Origin: Lolium rigidum
Taxonomy: Eukaryota > Streptophyta > Magnoliopsida > Poales > Poaceae
Direction: 5' to 3'
Assembly (NCBI RefSeq): GCF_022539505.1
Contig: NC_061510.1
Span: forward strand, 224,028,043-224,092,042
Length of the DNA stretch: 64,000 nt
In this document: positions 12,257 to 23,624 of the stretch, in pieces
How the letters are laid out: every line of letters begins with the position of its first letter
Position numbering within the stretch: position 1 is the stretch's first letter
The notes under the pieces: model-generated
Database searches by the model: none
What the model saw: only the letters and a program-made list of their open reading frames with translations
Told to the model about the DNA's origin: nothing
Made by a program: the position numbers and the translations under genes

Positions 12257-12576
12257 GGCGCGGCCAGGGCCAGGGCCGCGCCGCCCTAGTGTGGCGGCGC
12301 CTCGTGGCCCCACTTCGACTCCCCTTCGGTCTTCTGGAAGCTTCGTGGCAAAATAGGACCCTGGGCGTTGATTTCGTCCAATTCCGAGAATATTTCGTTA
12401 CTAGGATTTCTGAAACCAAAAACAACGAGAAACAACAACTGGCTCTTCGGCATCTTGTTAATAGGTTAGTTCCAGAAAATGCACGAATATGACATAAAGT
12501 GTGCATAAAACATGTAGATATCATCAATAATGTGGCATGGAACATAAGAAATTATTGATACGTCGGAGACGTATCA
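12257..12576 (-). repeat. Truncated 3' LTR of the Sabrina-like element
   Basis: First 320 bp of the LTR, starting TGATACGTC at 12576 next to the polypurine tract. It ends in GC-rich sequence (ggccctggccgcgcc) exactly where the Angela LTR starts at 12256. The remaining 1.28 kb is not found to the left within contig B. Confidence 0.82.
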
Positions 12577-12592
12577 GCATCCCCAAGCTTAG
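12577..12592 (-). other. Polypurine tract of the Sabrina-like element
   Basis: The minus strand reads CTAAGCTTGGGGATGC directly before the LTR start. Its purine run GGGGATG would prime plus-strand DNA synthesis. The same arrangement is seen at 63702-63717. Confidence 0.7.
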
Positions 12593-15163
12593 TTCCTGCT
12601 CGTCCCGAGCAGGTAAAACGATAACAAAGATAATTTCTGAAGTGACATGCCATCATAACCTTGATCATACTATTTGTAAACATATGTAATGAATGCAGCG
12701 ATCAAAACAATGGTAATGACATGAGTAAACAAGTGAATCATAAAGCAAAGACTTTTCATGAATAGTACTTCAAGACAAGCATCAATAAGTCTTGCATAAG
12801 ATTTAACTCATAAAGCAATAAATCAAAGTAAAGGTATTGAAGCAACACAAAGGAAGATTAAGTTTCAGCGGTTGCTTTCAACTTATAACATGTATATCTC
12901 ATGGATAATTGTCAACATAGAGTAATATAATAAGTGCAATATGCAAGTATGTAGGAATCAATGCACAGTTCACACAAGTGTTTGCTTCTTGAGGTGGAGA
13001 GAGATAGGTGAACTGACTCAACATAAAAGTAAAAAGAATGGTCCTTCAAAGAGGAAAGCATCGATTGCTATATTTGTGCTAGAGCTTTTATTTTGAAAAC
13101 ATGAAACAATTTTGTCAACGGTAGTAATAAAGCATATGAGTTATGTAAATTATATCTTACAAGTTGCAAGTCTCATGCATAGTATACTAATAGTGCCCGC
13201 ACCTTGTCCTAATTAGCTTGGACTACCGGATCGTCGCAATACACATATTTTAACCAAGTGTCACAATGGGGTACCTCCATGCCGCCTGTACAAAGGTCTA
13301 AGGAGAAAGCTCGCATTTTGGATTTCTCGCTTTTGATTATTCTCAACTTAGACATCCATACCGGGACAACATGGAAAACAGATAATGGACTCCTCTTAAA
13401 TGCATAAGCATGTGGCAACAATTATAATTCTCATATGAGATTGAGGATATATGTCCAAAACTGAAACTTCCACCATGAATCATGGCTTTAGTTAGCGGCC
13501 CAATGTTCTTCTCTAACAATATGCATGCTCCAACCATTAAGGTGGTAGATCTCTCTTACTTCAGACAAGACGGACATGCATAGCAACTCACATGATATTC
13601 AACAAAGAATAGTTGATGGCGTCCCCGAAACATGGTTATCGCACAACAAGCAACTTAATAAGAGATAAAGTGCATAAGTACATATTCAATACCACAATAG
13701 TTTTTAGGCTATTTGTCCCATGAGCTATATATTGCAAAGGTGAATGATGGAAATTTAAAGGTAGCACTCAAGCAATTTACTTTGGAATGGCGGAGAAATA
13801 CCATGTAGTAGGTAGGTATGGTGGACACAAATGGCATAGTGGTTGGCTCAAGGATTTTGGATGCATGAGAAGTATTCCCTCTCGATACAAGGTTTAGGCT
13901 AGCAAGGTTATTTGAAACAAACACAAGGATGAACCGGTGCAGCAAAACTCACATAAAAGACATATTGTAAACATTATAAGACTCTACACCGTCTTCCTTG
14001 TTGTTCAAAACTCAATACTAGATATTATCTAGACTATAGAGAAACCAAATATGCAAACCAAATTAGCAAGATCTAAGTGTTTCTTCATTAATGGGTGCAA
14101 AGTATATGATGCAAGAGCTTAAACATGAGCACAACAATTGCCAAGTATCAAATTATCCAAGACATTTTAGAATTACTACATGTAGCATTTTCCAATTCCA
14201 ACCATATAACAATTTAACGAAGAAGAAACTTCGCCATGAATACTATGAGTAAAGCCTAAGGACATACTTGTCCATATGCTACAGCGGAGCGTGTCTCTCT
14301 CCCATACAGTGAATGCTAGGATCCATTTTATTCAAACAAAACAAAAAACAAAAACAAACCGACGCTCCAAGCAAAGCACATAAGATGTGGCCGAATAAAA
14401 ATATAGTTTCGGGGAGGAACCCGATAATGTTGTCGATGAAGAAGGGGATGCCTTGGGCATCCCCAAGCTTAGACGCTTGAGTCTTCTTAGAATATGCAGG
14501 GGTGAACCACCGGGGCATCCCCAAGCTTAGAGCTTTCACTCTCCTTGATCATATTGTATCATACTCCTCTCTTGATCCTTGAAAACTTCCTCCACACCAA
14601 ACTCGAAACAACTCATTAGAGGGTTAGTGGACAATAAAAATTAACATGTTCAGAGGTGACACAATCATTCTTAACACTTCTGTACATTGCATAAAGCTAC
14701 TGGACATTAATGGATCAAAGAAATTCATCCAACATAGCAAAAGAGGCAATGCGAAATAAAAGGCAGAATCTGTCAAAACAGAACAGTCCGTAAAGATGGA
14801 TTTTATTGAGGCACCAGACTTGCTCAAATGAAAATGACCAAATTGAATGAAAGTTGTGTACATATCTGAGGATCACTCACGTAAATTGGCTTAATTTTCT
14901 GAGTTACCTACGGAGAATTAGACCCAGATTCGTGACGGCAAAGAAATCTGTTTCTGCGCGATAATCCAAATCTAGTATTCACTTTACTATCAAAGACTTT
15001 ACTTGGCACAACAAAACACAAAACTAAGATAAGGAGAGGTTGCTACAGTAGTAAACAACTTCCAAGACTCAAATATAAAACAAAAATACTGTAGTAAAAA
15101 CATGGGTTGTCTCCCATAAGCGCTTTTCTTTAACGCCTTTCAGCTAGGCGCAGAAAGTGTATA
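12593..15163 (-). other. Non-coding 3' internal region of the Sabrina-like element
   Basis: About 2.6 kb after the protease stop with no conserved reading frame. It carries two further copies of the polypurine motif at 14456-14472 and 14512-14530. Part of it is duplicated at 1-266 and at 62796-63701, so it is a fixed part of the family. Confidence 0.7.
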
Positions 15164-17271
15164 TCAAGTAACATCAAGAGATGAAGCATCAACATCATAA
15201 TTTGTTCTAATAATAGAATCATAAGGTAACTTCATTCTCTTTCTAGGGAAGTGTTCCATACCTTTCTTGAGAGGAAATTGATATTTAATATTACCTTCCT
15301 TCATATCAATAGTAGCACCAACGGTTCGAAGAAAAGGTCTTCCCAATATAATGGGGCAAGATGCATTGCATTCAATATCCAAGACAACAAAATCAACGGG
15401 GACAAGGTTATTGTTAACCATAATATGAACATTATCAACTCTCCCCAAAGGTTTCTTTTTAACATTATCGGCGAGATTAACATCCGGATAACAATTTTTC
15501 AATGGTGGCAAGTCAAGCATATCATAGACTTTTTAGGCATAACAGAAATACTTGCACCAAGATCACATAAAGCATTACAATCAAAATCATTGACCCTCAT
15601 TTTAATGATGGGCTCCCAACCATCCTCTAGCTTTCTAGGAATAGAAGTTTCAAGTTTTAGTTTCTCTTCTCTAGCTTTTATGAGAGCATTTGTAATATGT
15701 TTTGTGAAGGCCAAGTTTACAGCGCTAGCATTGGGACTCTTAGCAATTTTTTGTAAGAACTTTATAACTTCAGAGATGTGGCAATCATCAAAATCTAAAT
15801 CATTATGAGCTACAGCAATGGGATCATCATCCCCAAGGTTGGAAAAAAATTTCAGCAGTTTTATCACAAGCAATTTCAGCAGTTTTAGCAATTTCAGGTA
15901 ATTTTGCGCGCTTTGCACTAGGAGTAGAAACATTGCCAACACCAATTATTTTACCATTGATAGTAGGAGGTGCAGCAACATGTGAATCATTAGCATTGCT
16001 AGTGGTGGTAATAGTCCAAACTTTAGCTACATTTTTCTCTTTAGCTAGTTTTTCATTTTCTTCTCTATCCCACCTAGCACGCAGTTCAGCCATTAATCTT
16101 ATATTCTCATTAATTCTAACTTGGATGGAATTTGCTGTAGTAACAATTTTATTTTCAATATCCTCGGGTTTAGCAGCCATTTTATTGATTAAAGAAGATT
16201 GTGACGCAGACATGTATGAGATTCGGTTTTCAGCATTTGCAAGTTTAGTTTGTAACCCAGAAATCTCCATATTCAGATTTTCAAGTTGATTTCCTATATT
16301 CTTTAACAAGGTAGATTGTTCATTCATAGTTTTAGTAAACAATTTATTTTGCTCATATTGTGATTGCATAAAGCTCTTGGTGGATCTTTCAATTTCTAAC
16401 ATCTTTTCCTCATTAGGTGAAACATATCTACCATAAGAGTTACCATTAGCGAGGATATGGCCTAGAATTTTGAGCAACCAATGAAGCTAACGGAACATTA
16501 TTAGGATCAACATTAGTCCTACCATTCACAAGCATAGACATAATAGCATCAATCTTATCATTCAAGGAAGAGGATTCTTCAACAGAATTTACCTTCTTAC
16601 CTTGTGGAGCTCTTTCCGTGTGCCATTCAGAGTAATTAACCATCATATCATCAAGAAGCTTTGTAGCCGCCCCCAAGGTGATGGACATAAAGGTACCTCC
16701 AGCAGCTGAATCCAATAAATTCCGCGAAGAAAAATTTAGTCCCGCATAGAAGGTTCGGATGATCATCCAAGTAGTCGGTCCATGGGTTGGGAAATTTTTA
16801 ACCAAAGATTTCATTCTTTCCCAAGCTTGAGCAACATGTTCATTATCCAATTGTTTAAAATTCATTATGCTACTCCTCAAAGATATAATTTTAGCAGGGG
16901 GATAATATCTACCAATAAAAGCATCCTTGCATTTAGTCCGGGAATCAATACTATTCTTAGGCGAGAGATAGCAACCAATCTTTAGCTCTTCCTCTTAATG
17001 AGAAAGGAAACAATTTCAATTTAATAATATCACCATCTACATCCTTATACTTTTGCATTTCACACAATTCAACAAAATTATTGAGATGGGCAGCAGCATC
17101 ATCGGAACTAACACCGGAAAATTGCTCTCGCATAACAAGATTCGAGTAAAGCGAGGTTTAATTTCAAAGAATTCCATCTGTAGTAGCGGGTGGAGCAATA
17201 GGTGTGCATAGGAAATCATTATTATTTGTGGTTGTGAAGTCACACAACTTAGTATTTTCAGGGGTGGCCAT
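15164..17271 (-). pseudogene. Athila-type gag-protease (minus strand)
   Basis: This is the same polyprotein as at 2119-4206 and slightly better preserved. It starts at ATG 17271 (MATPENTKL). Capsid-like sequence follows, then a long segment open from 16477 to 15827 with coiled-coil-like and lysine-rich stretches. The protease segment 15945-15499 has ALCDLGASISVM, and 15520-15164 has CPIILGRPFLRTVGATIDM and the natural stop. Breaks near 17165, 16980-16920, 16460, 15835 and 15510 disrupt the frame. The protein ends right after the protease, with no RT, in line with a gag-pro-only element. Confidence 0.85.
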
Positions 17272-17495
17272 TTTAGCAGTAGTAAATAAAACAAACTAGA
17301 TAAAGTAAATGCAAGTAACTAATTTTTTTGTGTTTTTGATATAGCAAACAAGATAGTAAATAAAGTAGAGCTAGCAACTAATTTTTTTGTGTTTTGATAT
17401 AATGCAGCAAACAAAGTAGTAAATAAAATAAAGCAAGACAAAAACAAAGTAAAGAGATTGGGAAGTGGAGACTCCCCTTGCGGCGTGTCTTGATC

Positions 17496-17513
17496 TCCCC
17501 GGCAACGGCGCCG
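17496..17513 (-). other. Primer-binding site, tRNA-Asp type
   Basis: The minus strand reads CGGCGCCGTTGCCGGGGA, 11 bases after the LTR end. It differs by one base from TGGCGCCGTTGCCGGGGA in the copy at 61167-61184. Confidence 0.75.
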
Positions 17514-17524
17514 GAAATTTTGCT

Positions 17525-19120
17525 TGATGCGTGCGGTTGACACACGTCCGTTGGGAACCCCAAGAGGAAGGTGTGATGCGGACGGTAGGAAGTTTTCCCT
17601 CGAGAAAGAAACCAAGGTTTATCGAACCAGGAGGAGCCAAGAAGCACGTTGAAGGTTGATGGCGGCGGGATGTAGTGCGGCGCAACACCGGAGATTCGGC
17701 GCCAACGTGGAACCTGCACAACACAACCAAAGTACTTTGCCCCAACGAAACAGTGAGGTTGTCAATCTCACCGGCTTGCTGTAACAAAGGATTAACCGTA
17801 TTGTGTGGAAGATGATTGTTTGCAAGAAAACGGTAAAGAACAAGTATTGCAGCAGATTTGTATTTCAGTATAAAAGAATGGACCGGGGTCCACAGTTCAC
17901 AAGAGGTGTCTCTCCCATAAGATAAAAGCATGTTGGGTGAACAAATTACAGTCGGGCAATTGACAAATAGAGAGGGCATAACAATGCACATACATGTCAT
18001 GATAAATATAGTGAGGTTTAATTGAGCATTACGACAAAGTACATAGACCGCCATCCAGCATGCATCTATGCCTAAAAAGTCCACCTTCAGGTTATCATCC
18101 GAACCCCTTCCAGTATTAAGTTGCAAAACAACAGATAATTGCATTAAGTATGGTGCGTAATGTAATCAATAACTACATCCTTAGACATAGCATCAATGTT
18201 TTATCCCTAGTGGCAACAGCACATCCACAACCTTAGAACTTTTCATCACTTGTCCCGGATTCAATGGAGGCATGAACCCACTATCGAGCATAAATACTCC
18301 CTCTTGGAGTTAAGAGCAAAAACTTGGCCAGAGCCTCTACTAATAACGGAGAGCATGCAAGATCATAAACAACACATAGGTAATAACTTGATAATTAACA
18401 TAACATAGTATTCTCTATCCATCGGATCCCGACAAACACAACATATAGCATTACAGATAGATGATCTTCATCATGTTAGGCAGCTCACAAGATCCAACAA
18501 TGAAGCACAATGAGGAGAAGACAACCATCTAGCTACTGCTATGGACCCATAGTCCAGGGGTGAACTACTCACTCATCACTCCGGAGGTGACCATGGCGGT
18601 GAAGAGTCCTCCGGGAGATGAATCCCCTCTCCGGCAGGGCGCCGGAGGAGATCTCCGGAATCCCCGAGATGGGATTGGCGGCGGCGGCGTCTCGGTAAGG
18701 TTTTCCGTATCGTGGCTCTCGGTGCGGGGGTTTCGCGACGGAGGCTTTAAGTAGGCGGAAGGGCAACACGGGGGCCACACAAGGGCCCCACACCATAGGT
18801 CGGCGCGGCCAGGGCCTGGGCCGCGCCGCCCTAGTGTGGCGGCGCCTCGTGGCCCCACTTCGACTCCCCTTCGGTCTTCTAGAAGCTTCGTGGCAAAATA
18901 GGACCCTGGACGTTGATTTCGTCCAATTCCGATAATATTTCGTTACTAGGATTTCTGAAACCAAAAACAGCGAGACAAGACAGCGGCTCTTCGGCATCTT
19001 GTTAATAGGTTAGTGCCAGAAAATGCACGAATATGACATAAAGTGTGCATAAAACATGTAGATATCATCAATAATGTGGCATGGAACATAAGAAATTATC
19101 GATACGTCGGAGACGTATCA
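17525..19120 (-). repeat. 5' LTR of the Sabrina-like element
   Basis: 1596 bp, from TGATACG at 19120 to GCATCA at 17525 on the minus strand. It is similar along its length to the LTR at 267-1863. A 257-codon frame (17371-18144) runs across it but is not shared as a protein between copies. Confidence 0.87.
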
Positions 19121-19550
19121 CCGGCCACCCCTCAACCCAAACCCTAGCCGCCCCACTCCTCCACCTCTCCCGCAACGCTTAGCGAAGCTCCGCCGGAGAT
19201 CTCCATCGACACCGCCACCACGCCGTCGTGCTGCCGGATTCAAGGAGGAGCTACTACTTCCGCTGCCCGCTGGAACGGGGAGAAGGACGTCGTCTTCATC
19301 AACACCGAACGTGTGACCGAGTACGGAGGTGCTGCCCGATTGTGGCACCGTCAAGATCTTCTACGCGCTTTTGAAAACGGCAAGTGATAGTCTACCGCAG
19401 CAACAAGAGCCTCATCTTGTAGGCTTTGGAAATCTTCAAGGGTGAGTCTCGTTCATCCCCTCGTTGCTCCCGTCTTCTAGATTGCATCTTGGCTTGGATT
19501 GCGTTCTCGCGGTAGGAAATTTTTTGTTTTCTATGCAACGAATCCCTACA
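19121..19550 (+). repeat. 3' end of a plus-strand Angela/BARE1 LTR
   Basis: 430 bp matching the 3' part of the LTR at 10460-12256 but in the opposite orientation, ending TATGCAACGAATCCCTACA. The right flank AATCA (19551-19555) continues large-LTR copy 2 at the point corresponding to 56946 in copy 3. It is therefore the 3' end of an Angela element inserted into that large LTR. Its left part is missing, replaced by the Sabrina-like LTR. Confidence 0.8.
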
Positions 19551-19958
19551 AATCAGGTATTGTGGGGGTACTCAAGAATTGGAATGGTATCGCATCCGAA
19601 CCCAATCATCAGTTTTTATCAAAACCACCATTTCATTCAAGTCACTTTCATCTTCAAAAATCTTTCAATAGAATGACTCATCATTCCAAGGTTTTCAAAA
19701 TCAAAAGATTCACATGTTCCCAGCTGGAGTAGTCACTTTTAGTTTAGCACTAGCAACTAGTCACGAGGGGTGCTAACCAGCTTTGTAGCTCTCTAGGCTA
19801 ACTTTGATGTTCTTGCACTACTCCTTATCTAGACTCAAGTTAACTATCAAAGGAAGACTTGGAAATCAAAGTAAAAGCTTTGAAAGATAAAAACTGGGAC
19901 TTGTAAAGTAAAACACAAAGTAGCATGGTATTAGTGCCTTGCTCAAGTTGAGCTTGCA

Positions 19959-20069
19959 CTAGGGTAACTTGCAAGAGTATAGCTTGCCTTGATTGGTACA
20001 GTGATCAAAGCTTTCTTCTTCCTCTTGGTAGAATACCTCCTCCTCCTGATAGTCCTCAGTACTAGTGTC
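19959..20069 (-). other. Acidic micro-ORF block A in large LTR copy 2
   Basis: 36 codons plus stop, starting DTSTEDYQEEEVFYQ. It is the same length as in copy 3 (57288-57398) and clearly related to 4885-4953 in copy 1. Confidence 0.45.
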
Positions 20070-21360
20070 TATAAACGGATACGAAGTATACAATCACCAC
20101 ACAAGCTTAAGTACTAGACTTAACACACAAATGGGTCAAACAAACCATCATATCATCACCTCATGCATCACAAGGGGGTTGGCTTTGTGTTTAAGAAAAC
20201 TTGTAAGAGAAAATAATTTCCTCTCATTGAATCTTATTAAGATTTAATTTCCTCAAATAATAAGTGTGGGATCATGTTGACCAAGGTCAACATTTCACCT
20301 TTATCATTTGAGAAAAATGATTTAAATGAGGTACTAAACCTCATGCAATTTAAACACTACTATTGCAACAATTTAATATCTCTAGGTAATCCACTATGAG
20401 GTGCTATAGACCAAAGTCATTACCTCCTATTGAATTACTTAGGACCATGATTTAAATGAGAGGGAGCCTCTCATACTATTTAATAAATAACTTTGAATGA
20501 TTTTAAATGGACTAGAAATAGCCACATAGCCATTATTTTTCTCTAGCCCATGATCATGCAAACAACTATGTTATCTTTTTACATATTCATGTAGAGTATG
20601 TGAAATGTGATTCATGAGAGTTGGAATCAACTCAAAATCACTTATGGTTGAATTTTAAATAAAGTTTGAATTTGAAAAAGGTATTGGCTTGTTCTTTTTG
20701 CTACATTAATTCTACAAAAGTTCTAGGGTTGAGGCCCATGGGGTTGGTTAGATCTTTTCACAAGATTTCCAACAATACCAAATTCATAAAATTTGGCCCA
20801 GTGGATCTTCCTAAATTTAAATTTGAATTTGGTTCCATTATTGAATTCAAACTGAAAAGATTAAATCCAGTTTGAATCACTGGGCTCGCGCGGGAAAACT
20901 AGTTGGGCTAGGGGGAGAAAAAGAAACGAGCCGGCCCACTTCGCGTCCAGCACGAGCAGGCCGCCTGATAGCGGGGTCCACGCGTCAGCGACACTTAGAC
21001 ACCGAAACAGTATGGATTAATACGGTGCACACGATTAGAACAAGATCTAATGGCTGGCGTGCGTCGTCGTCGACGACGAGCACATCTCACTGGCGCGGCG
21101 AGGGACGGGGGTTGGCGGCTCACCGGCGCTCCGGCGATCATCGGCGAGGGTGCGCGGCGATGTTGTGGACGACGGCGATCCTCCTGGTACAAGCGGCGGC
21201 TCCAGGGGTGGCTCCTAGCTCTGGCGATGTCGAGGCAGTACTGGCGCAGCTCCGGCAGTCGATTGGTGGTCTACAGGTGGAATTGGGAAACGGCGGTGCT
21301 CGAGGAGGGTCAGAGAGAAGAGAAGAGGCGGATGGTTTGAAGATTTGAGGTGCGGGAGGC

Positions 21361-21370
21361 CTCTATTTAT
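21361..21370 (-). promoter_or_regulatory. TATA box of large LTR copy 2
   Basis: The minus strand reads CTATAAATAG followed by AGGCCTCCCGC, a near-ideal plant TATA box. It sets the orientation of this LTR family to minus here. Confidence 0.6.
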
Positions 21371-22768
21371 AGCGGCGTCGAGGTCTGCGGCGCACCGTGG
21401 CAGGTCGAGCGTGACGACGGCGATACAGTGGCAGGGGGGTTGGGCGCTGACGCAGGGGCGTAGGCGACGTCATGGCAAGCACGGAGTGCTTGACGGCGGT
21501 GAAAACGAGGCAGTGACGCGAGCTAGAGGTTGATGGGAGCTCTCAGTACCGCGGCGGAAACTTTTGATGGTGACGACGGCGAGCGTCCTCTCCGGCGTAG
21601 GTGATCATGTCTAGCAGGTAGAGGGTCACAAGGTGGTGCTACGAGCGAGAGGAGAAGTCAAGGGGAGGACGAGGGTGACGAGGCGCGTCGACGCTCTGGC
21701 GCGTCCTGGGCGTACTGGGCGCGTCGTGGCTGGCTGCTGCTGGCGTCTGCTCGAGCGATGGCTGTGTCCAACGGGTCCAGGGGAGTGAGAGAGAGGTTGC
21801 TGACATGGTGGTGCATGGTGGAATTGACCAGAGATGAGAGTGGCATGGAGAGGGGCATGACATGCCACAGCATGGTCATGTACTCGATGATGTCATGCAG
21901 GTACTTGATCTCTGAGGCTTGGATTTGGTCCAGGGGTTCGAGGAGATTGTTTATGTTGACTTGGTCACGATGGTTTAGGAAAAAACCCAGCAGGTAATTG
22001 CATGTATGGAGTTGGCAGGGTGTTGCACACCAGGTGCTCGACCAAATGGCCACAAGAAACAAATTTTGGAATTTTGCAAATCCTTTTGGTGGACTTGATT
22101 TAAATAATGTTTAGAACACACTGGTGGTGGTGGTGTGCAAAAAGGAGTTGATTTGTGAAAAATCAAAATAGGCATAATCTTAAATCTATTTTGGTGTTGC
22201 TACTTTGCTTGATGATAATTTGAAATCTACAAAGAATTTGCAGGGGTGGTCTTTACCAAAGTTGTTCATCTTGAAGAGTTCTTGGATGAGGTGCAAAGAG
22301 TTGGGAGGTTTAAGTTTAGAAAACTCTTAATCCAGGGGCTCAAAGTGGGTAACATGAGATAAATGGCAGTTTTGACCATTATCATATGTGAGTAGGTTTT
22401 GCATTTTATTTTGATTTGATTTGAGTTTCTTTGATTCAAAAGTGGTTCTTAAGTATTTAATAACATTACCCAACCATTGGAACAAGTCAAATTGGCCTAG
22501 GTTTTGATTTGGCAAAAATGGCTATAAGCACATATGTGAGGTGATTTGTATTTTTTCTATTTTTCTTCTTTCTCTCTTCTTGATCCAATGATCACACTCT
22601 AGGGTTTTAGCATCATTGATAAGCACACAAACAATCATCATGGCAATGTCACAAAATAAAGCATGAACACTATGCATAGCACCATATTCAAATAAAAGTT
22701 TTTGTTAGCTCTAACTTTTGAATATTGGAAACCACTTTTCTTATTGATTTGAAATTTGGGATGTTACA

Positions 22769-23523
22769 TGGCACCAATAATCAACAACGTCAAGGTCAAC
22801 AAGATGCTGGTGGATGGGGGAATTAGGGGTCAACCTCCTCTCAGCTAAGCTGATGGAGAATTTTTTAGATCTCCCCGGAACAGGTGCTTCCTACGGGACC
22901 GTTCTAGGATGTAAACCCGAGAACCACACAACCTCTTGGGAAGATCACGCTGCCAGTAACCTTTGGGACCGAAGAAAACTACCGGACAGAAAAAGTCACC
23001 TTCGATGTGTAGAACATCCCAATTCCGTACAATGGTTTTCTGTGACGCCTGGGGCGCAGTTCATGGAAGTCGCCCACCATGCATACAATGCACCGAAGAT
23101 GCCTGCAGCCTAGGGAGTGTTGAATGTAAAGGCCAACGACAAGGACGTCGTGGCATGCGCGGAGTGGATTTACCTTTCCGCTGCTGCTGTCCCGGGAAGC
23201 TTGACCGGAGGTTTGGCTACCGGGAGGATAGTTGCCAGGGACACCCCGGAAGGAGAATTGGCAGGGGGCCCCCCTAGGAGCTCGTAAGCGGGCTCACAAC
23301 CCGACCCCGTGAAGACATAACCCCCTCCCCACAGACATAGGGCGTGGTTTTTTAGTGGCGACCAAGTTGGAGTGTAACACTGCAAGTTCGGGGAACCCCC
23401 GGACATAGAGCAATTGTTGCATGGACAAGACGGAGACGTTGTTGCGATGAATAAAAGATTGTTCTTACCCTTGTGCAGTTCCTTAAAAAAATAGAGAAAG
23501 AAAGACGTTGGACCTAGACACGA
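22769..23523 (+). pseudogene. Ty3/gypsy protease remnant split by the large LTR
   Basis: The first bases read, in frame, PIINNVKVNKMLVDGG, the grass gypsy protease start with its D-G-G active site. This is followed by LLSAKLMENFLDLPG. Further on, frameshifted pieces match the same family (AHHAYNAPKMP at about 23075, then CAEWIYLSAAAVPGS and GRIVARDTPEGELAG in shifted frames to 23275). The upstream half of this gene, ending VVVA, is found at 54895-55960, not next to it. From about 23290 to 23523 nothing clear is seen. Confidence 0.7.
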
Positions 23524-23623
23524 NNNNNNNNNNNNNNNNNNNNNNNNNNNNNNNNNNNNNNNNNNNNNNNNNNNNNNNNNNNNNNNNNNNNNNNNNNNNN
23601 NNNNNNNNNNNNNNNNNNNNNNN
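23524..23623. other. Assembly gap (100 N)
   Basis: 100 N between contig B (gypsy protease remnant) and contig C, which starts one base before an LTR terminus. Confidence 0.98.
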
Positions 23624-23624
23624 T

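Larger units (their letters stand above)
12257..19120 (-). mobile_element. Sabrina-like non-autonomous element, 3' LTR truncated
   Basis: On the minus strand: 5' LTR (19120-17525), PBS (17513-17496), gag-protease (17271-15164), about 2.6 kb of non-coding sequence, polypurine tract (12592-12577) and the first 320 bp of the 3' LTR (12576-12257). No reverse transcriptase, RNase H or integrase lies between protease and 3' LTR, so it would depend on enzymes from an autonomous partner. The 3' LTR is cut by the Angela LTR. The 5' end abuts a plus-strand Angela LTR fragment. Confidence 0.85.
19551..22768 (-). repeat. Large LTR, copy 2 (about 3.2 kb of 4.2 kb)
   Basis: On the minus strand the LTR starts TGTAACATCCCAAATTTC at 22768 and runs to 19551, where an Angela LTR interrupts it. 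By eye it is about 97-98% identical to 56946-60039. A TATA box lies at 21361-21370 and acidic block A at 19959-20069. GC-rich sequence (20870-21600) follows the TATA box. Reading frames there, such as 20872-21348, are open because of base composition and are not recognised proteins. The flank TGGCA (22769-22773) equals the flank at 55956-55960. Confidence 0.82.

Noticed and set aside
15251..15808. 185-codon plus-strand frame
   Set aside because: Shadow of the minus-strand gag-protease, which has clear protease motifs.
17371..18144. 257-codon minus-strand frame across a Sabrina-like LTR (similar 245-codon frame at 60989-61726)
   Set aside because: The frames cross the LTR end and PBS into the leader, and their continuity differs between copies. 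Other frames of the same LTR are also open.
20872..21348. 158-codon frame in the GC-rich part of large LTR copy 2 (and 58200-58676 in copy 3)
   Set aside because: It lies on the strand opposite the TATA box, in GC-rich sequence that is open in several frames. The two copies are near-identical LTRs, so the shared frame is not independent evidence of coding.
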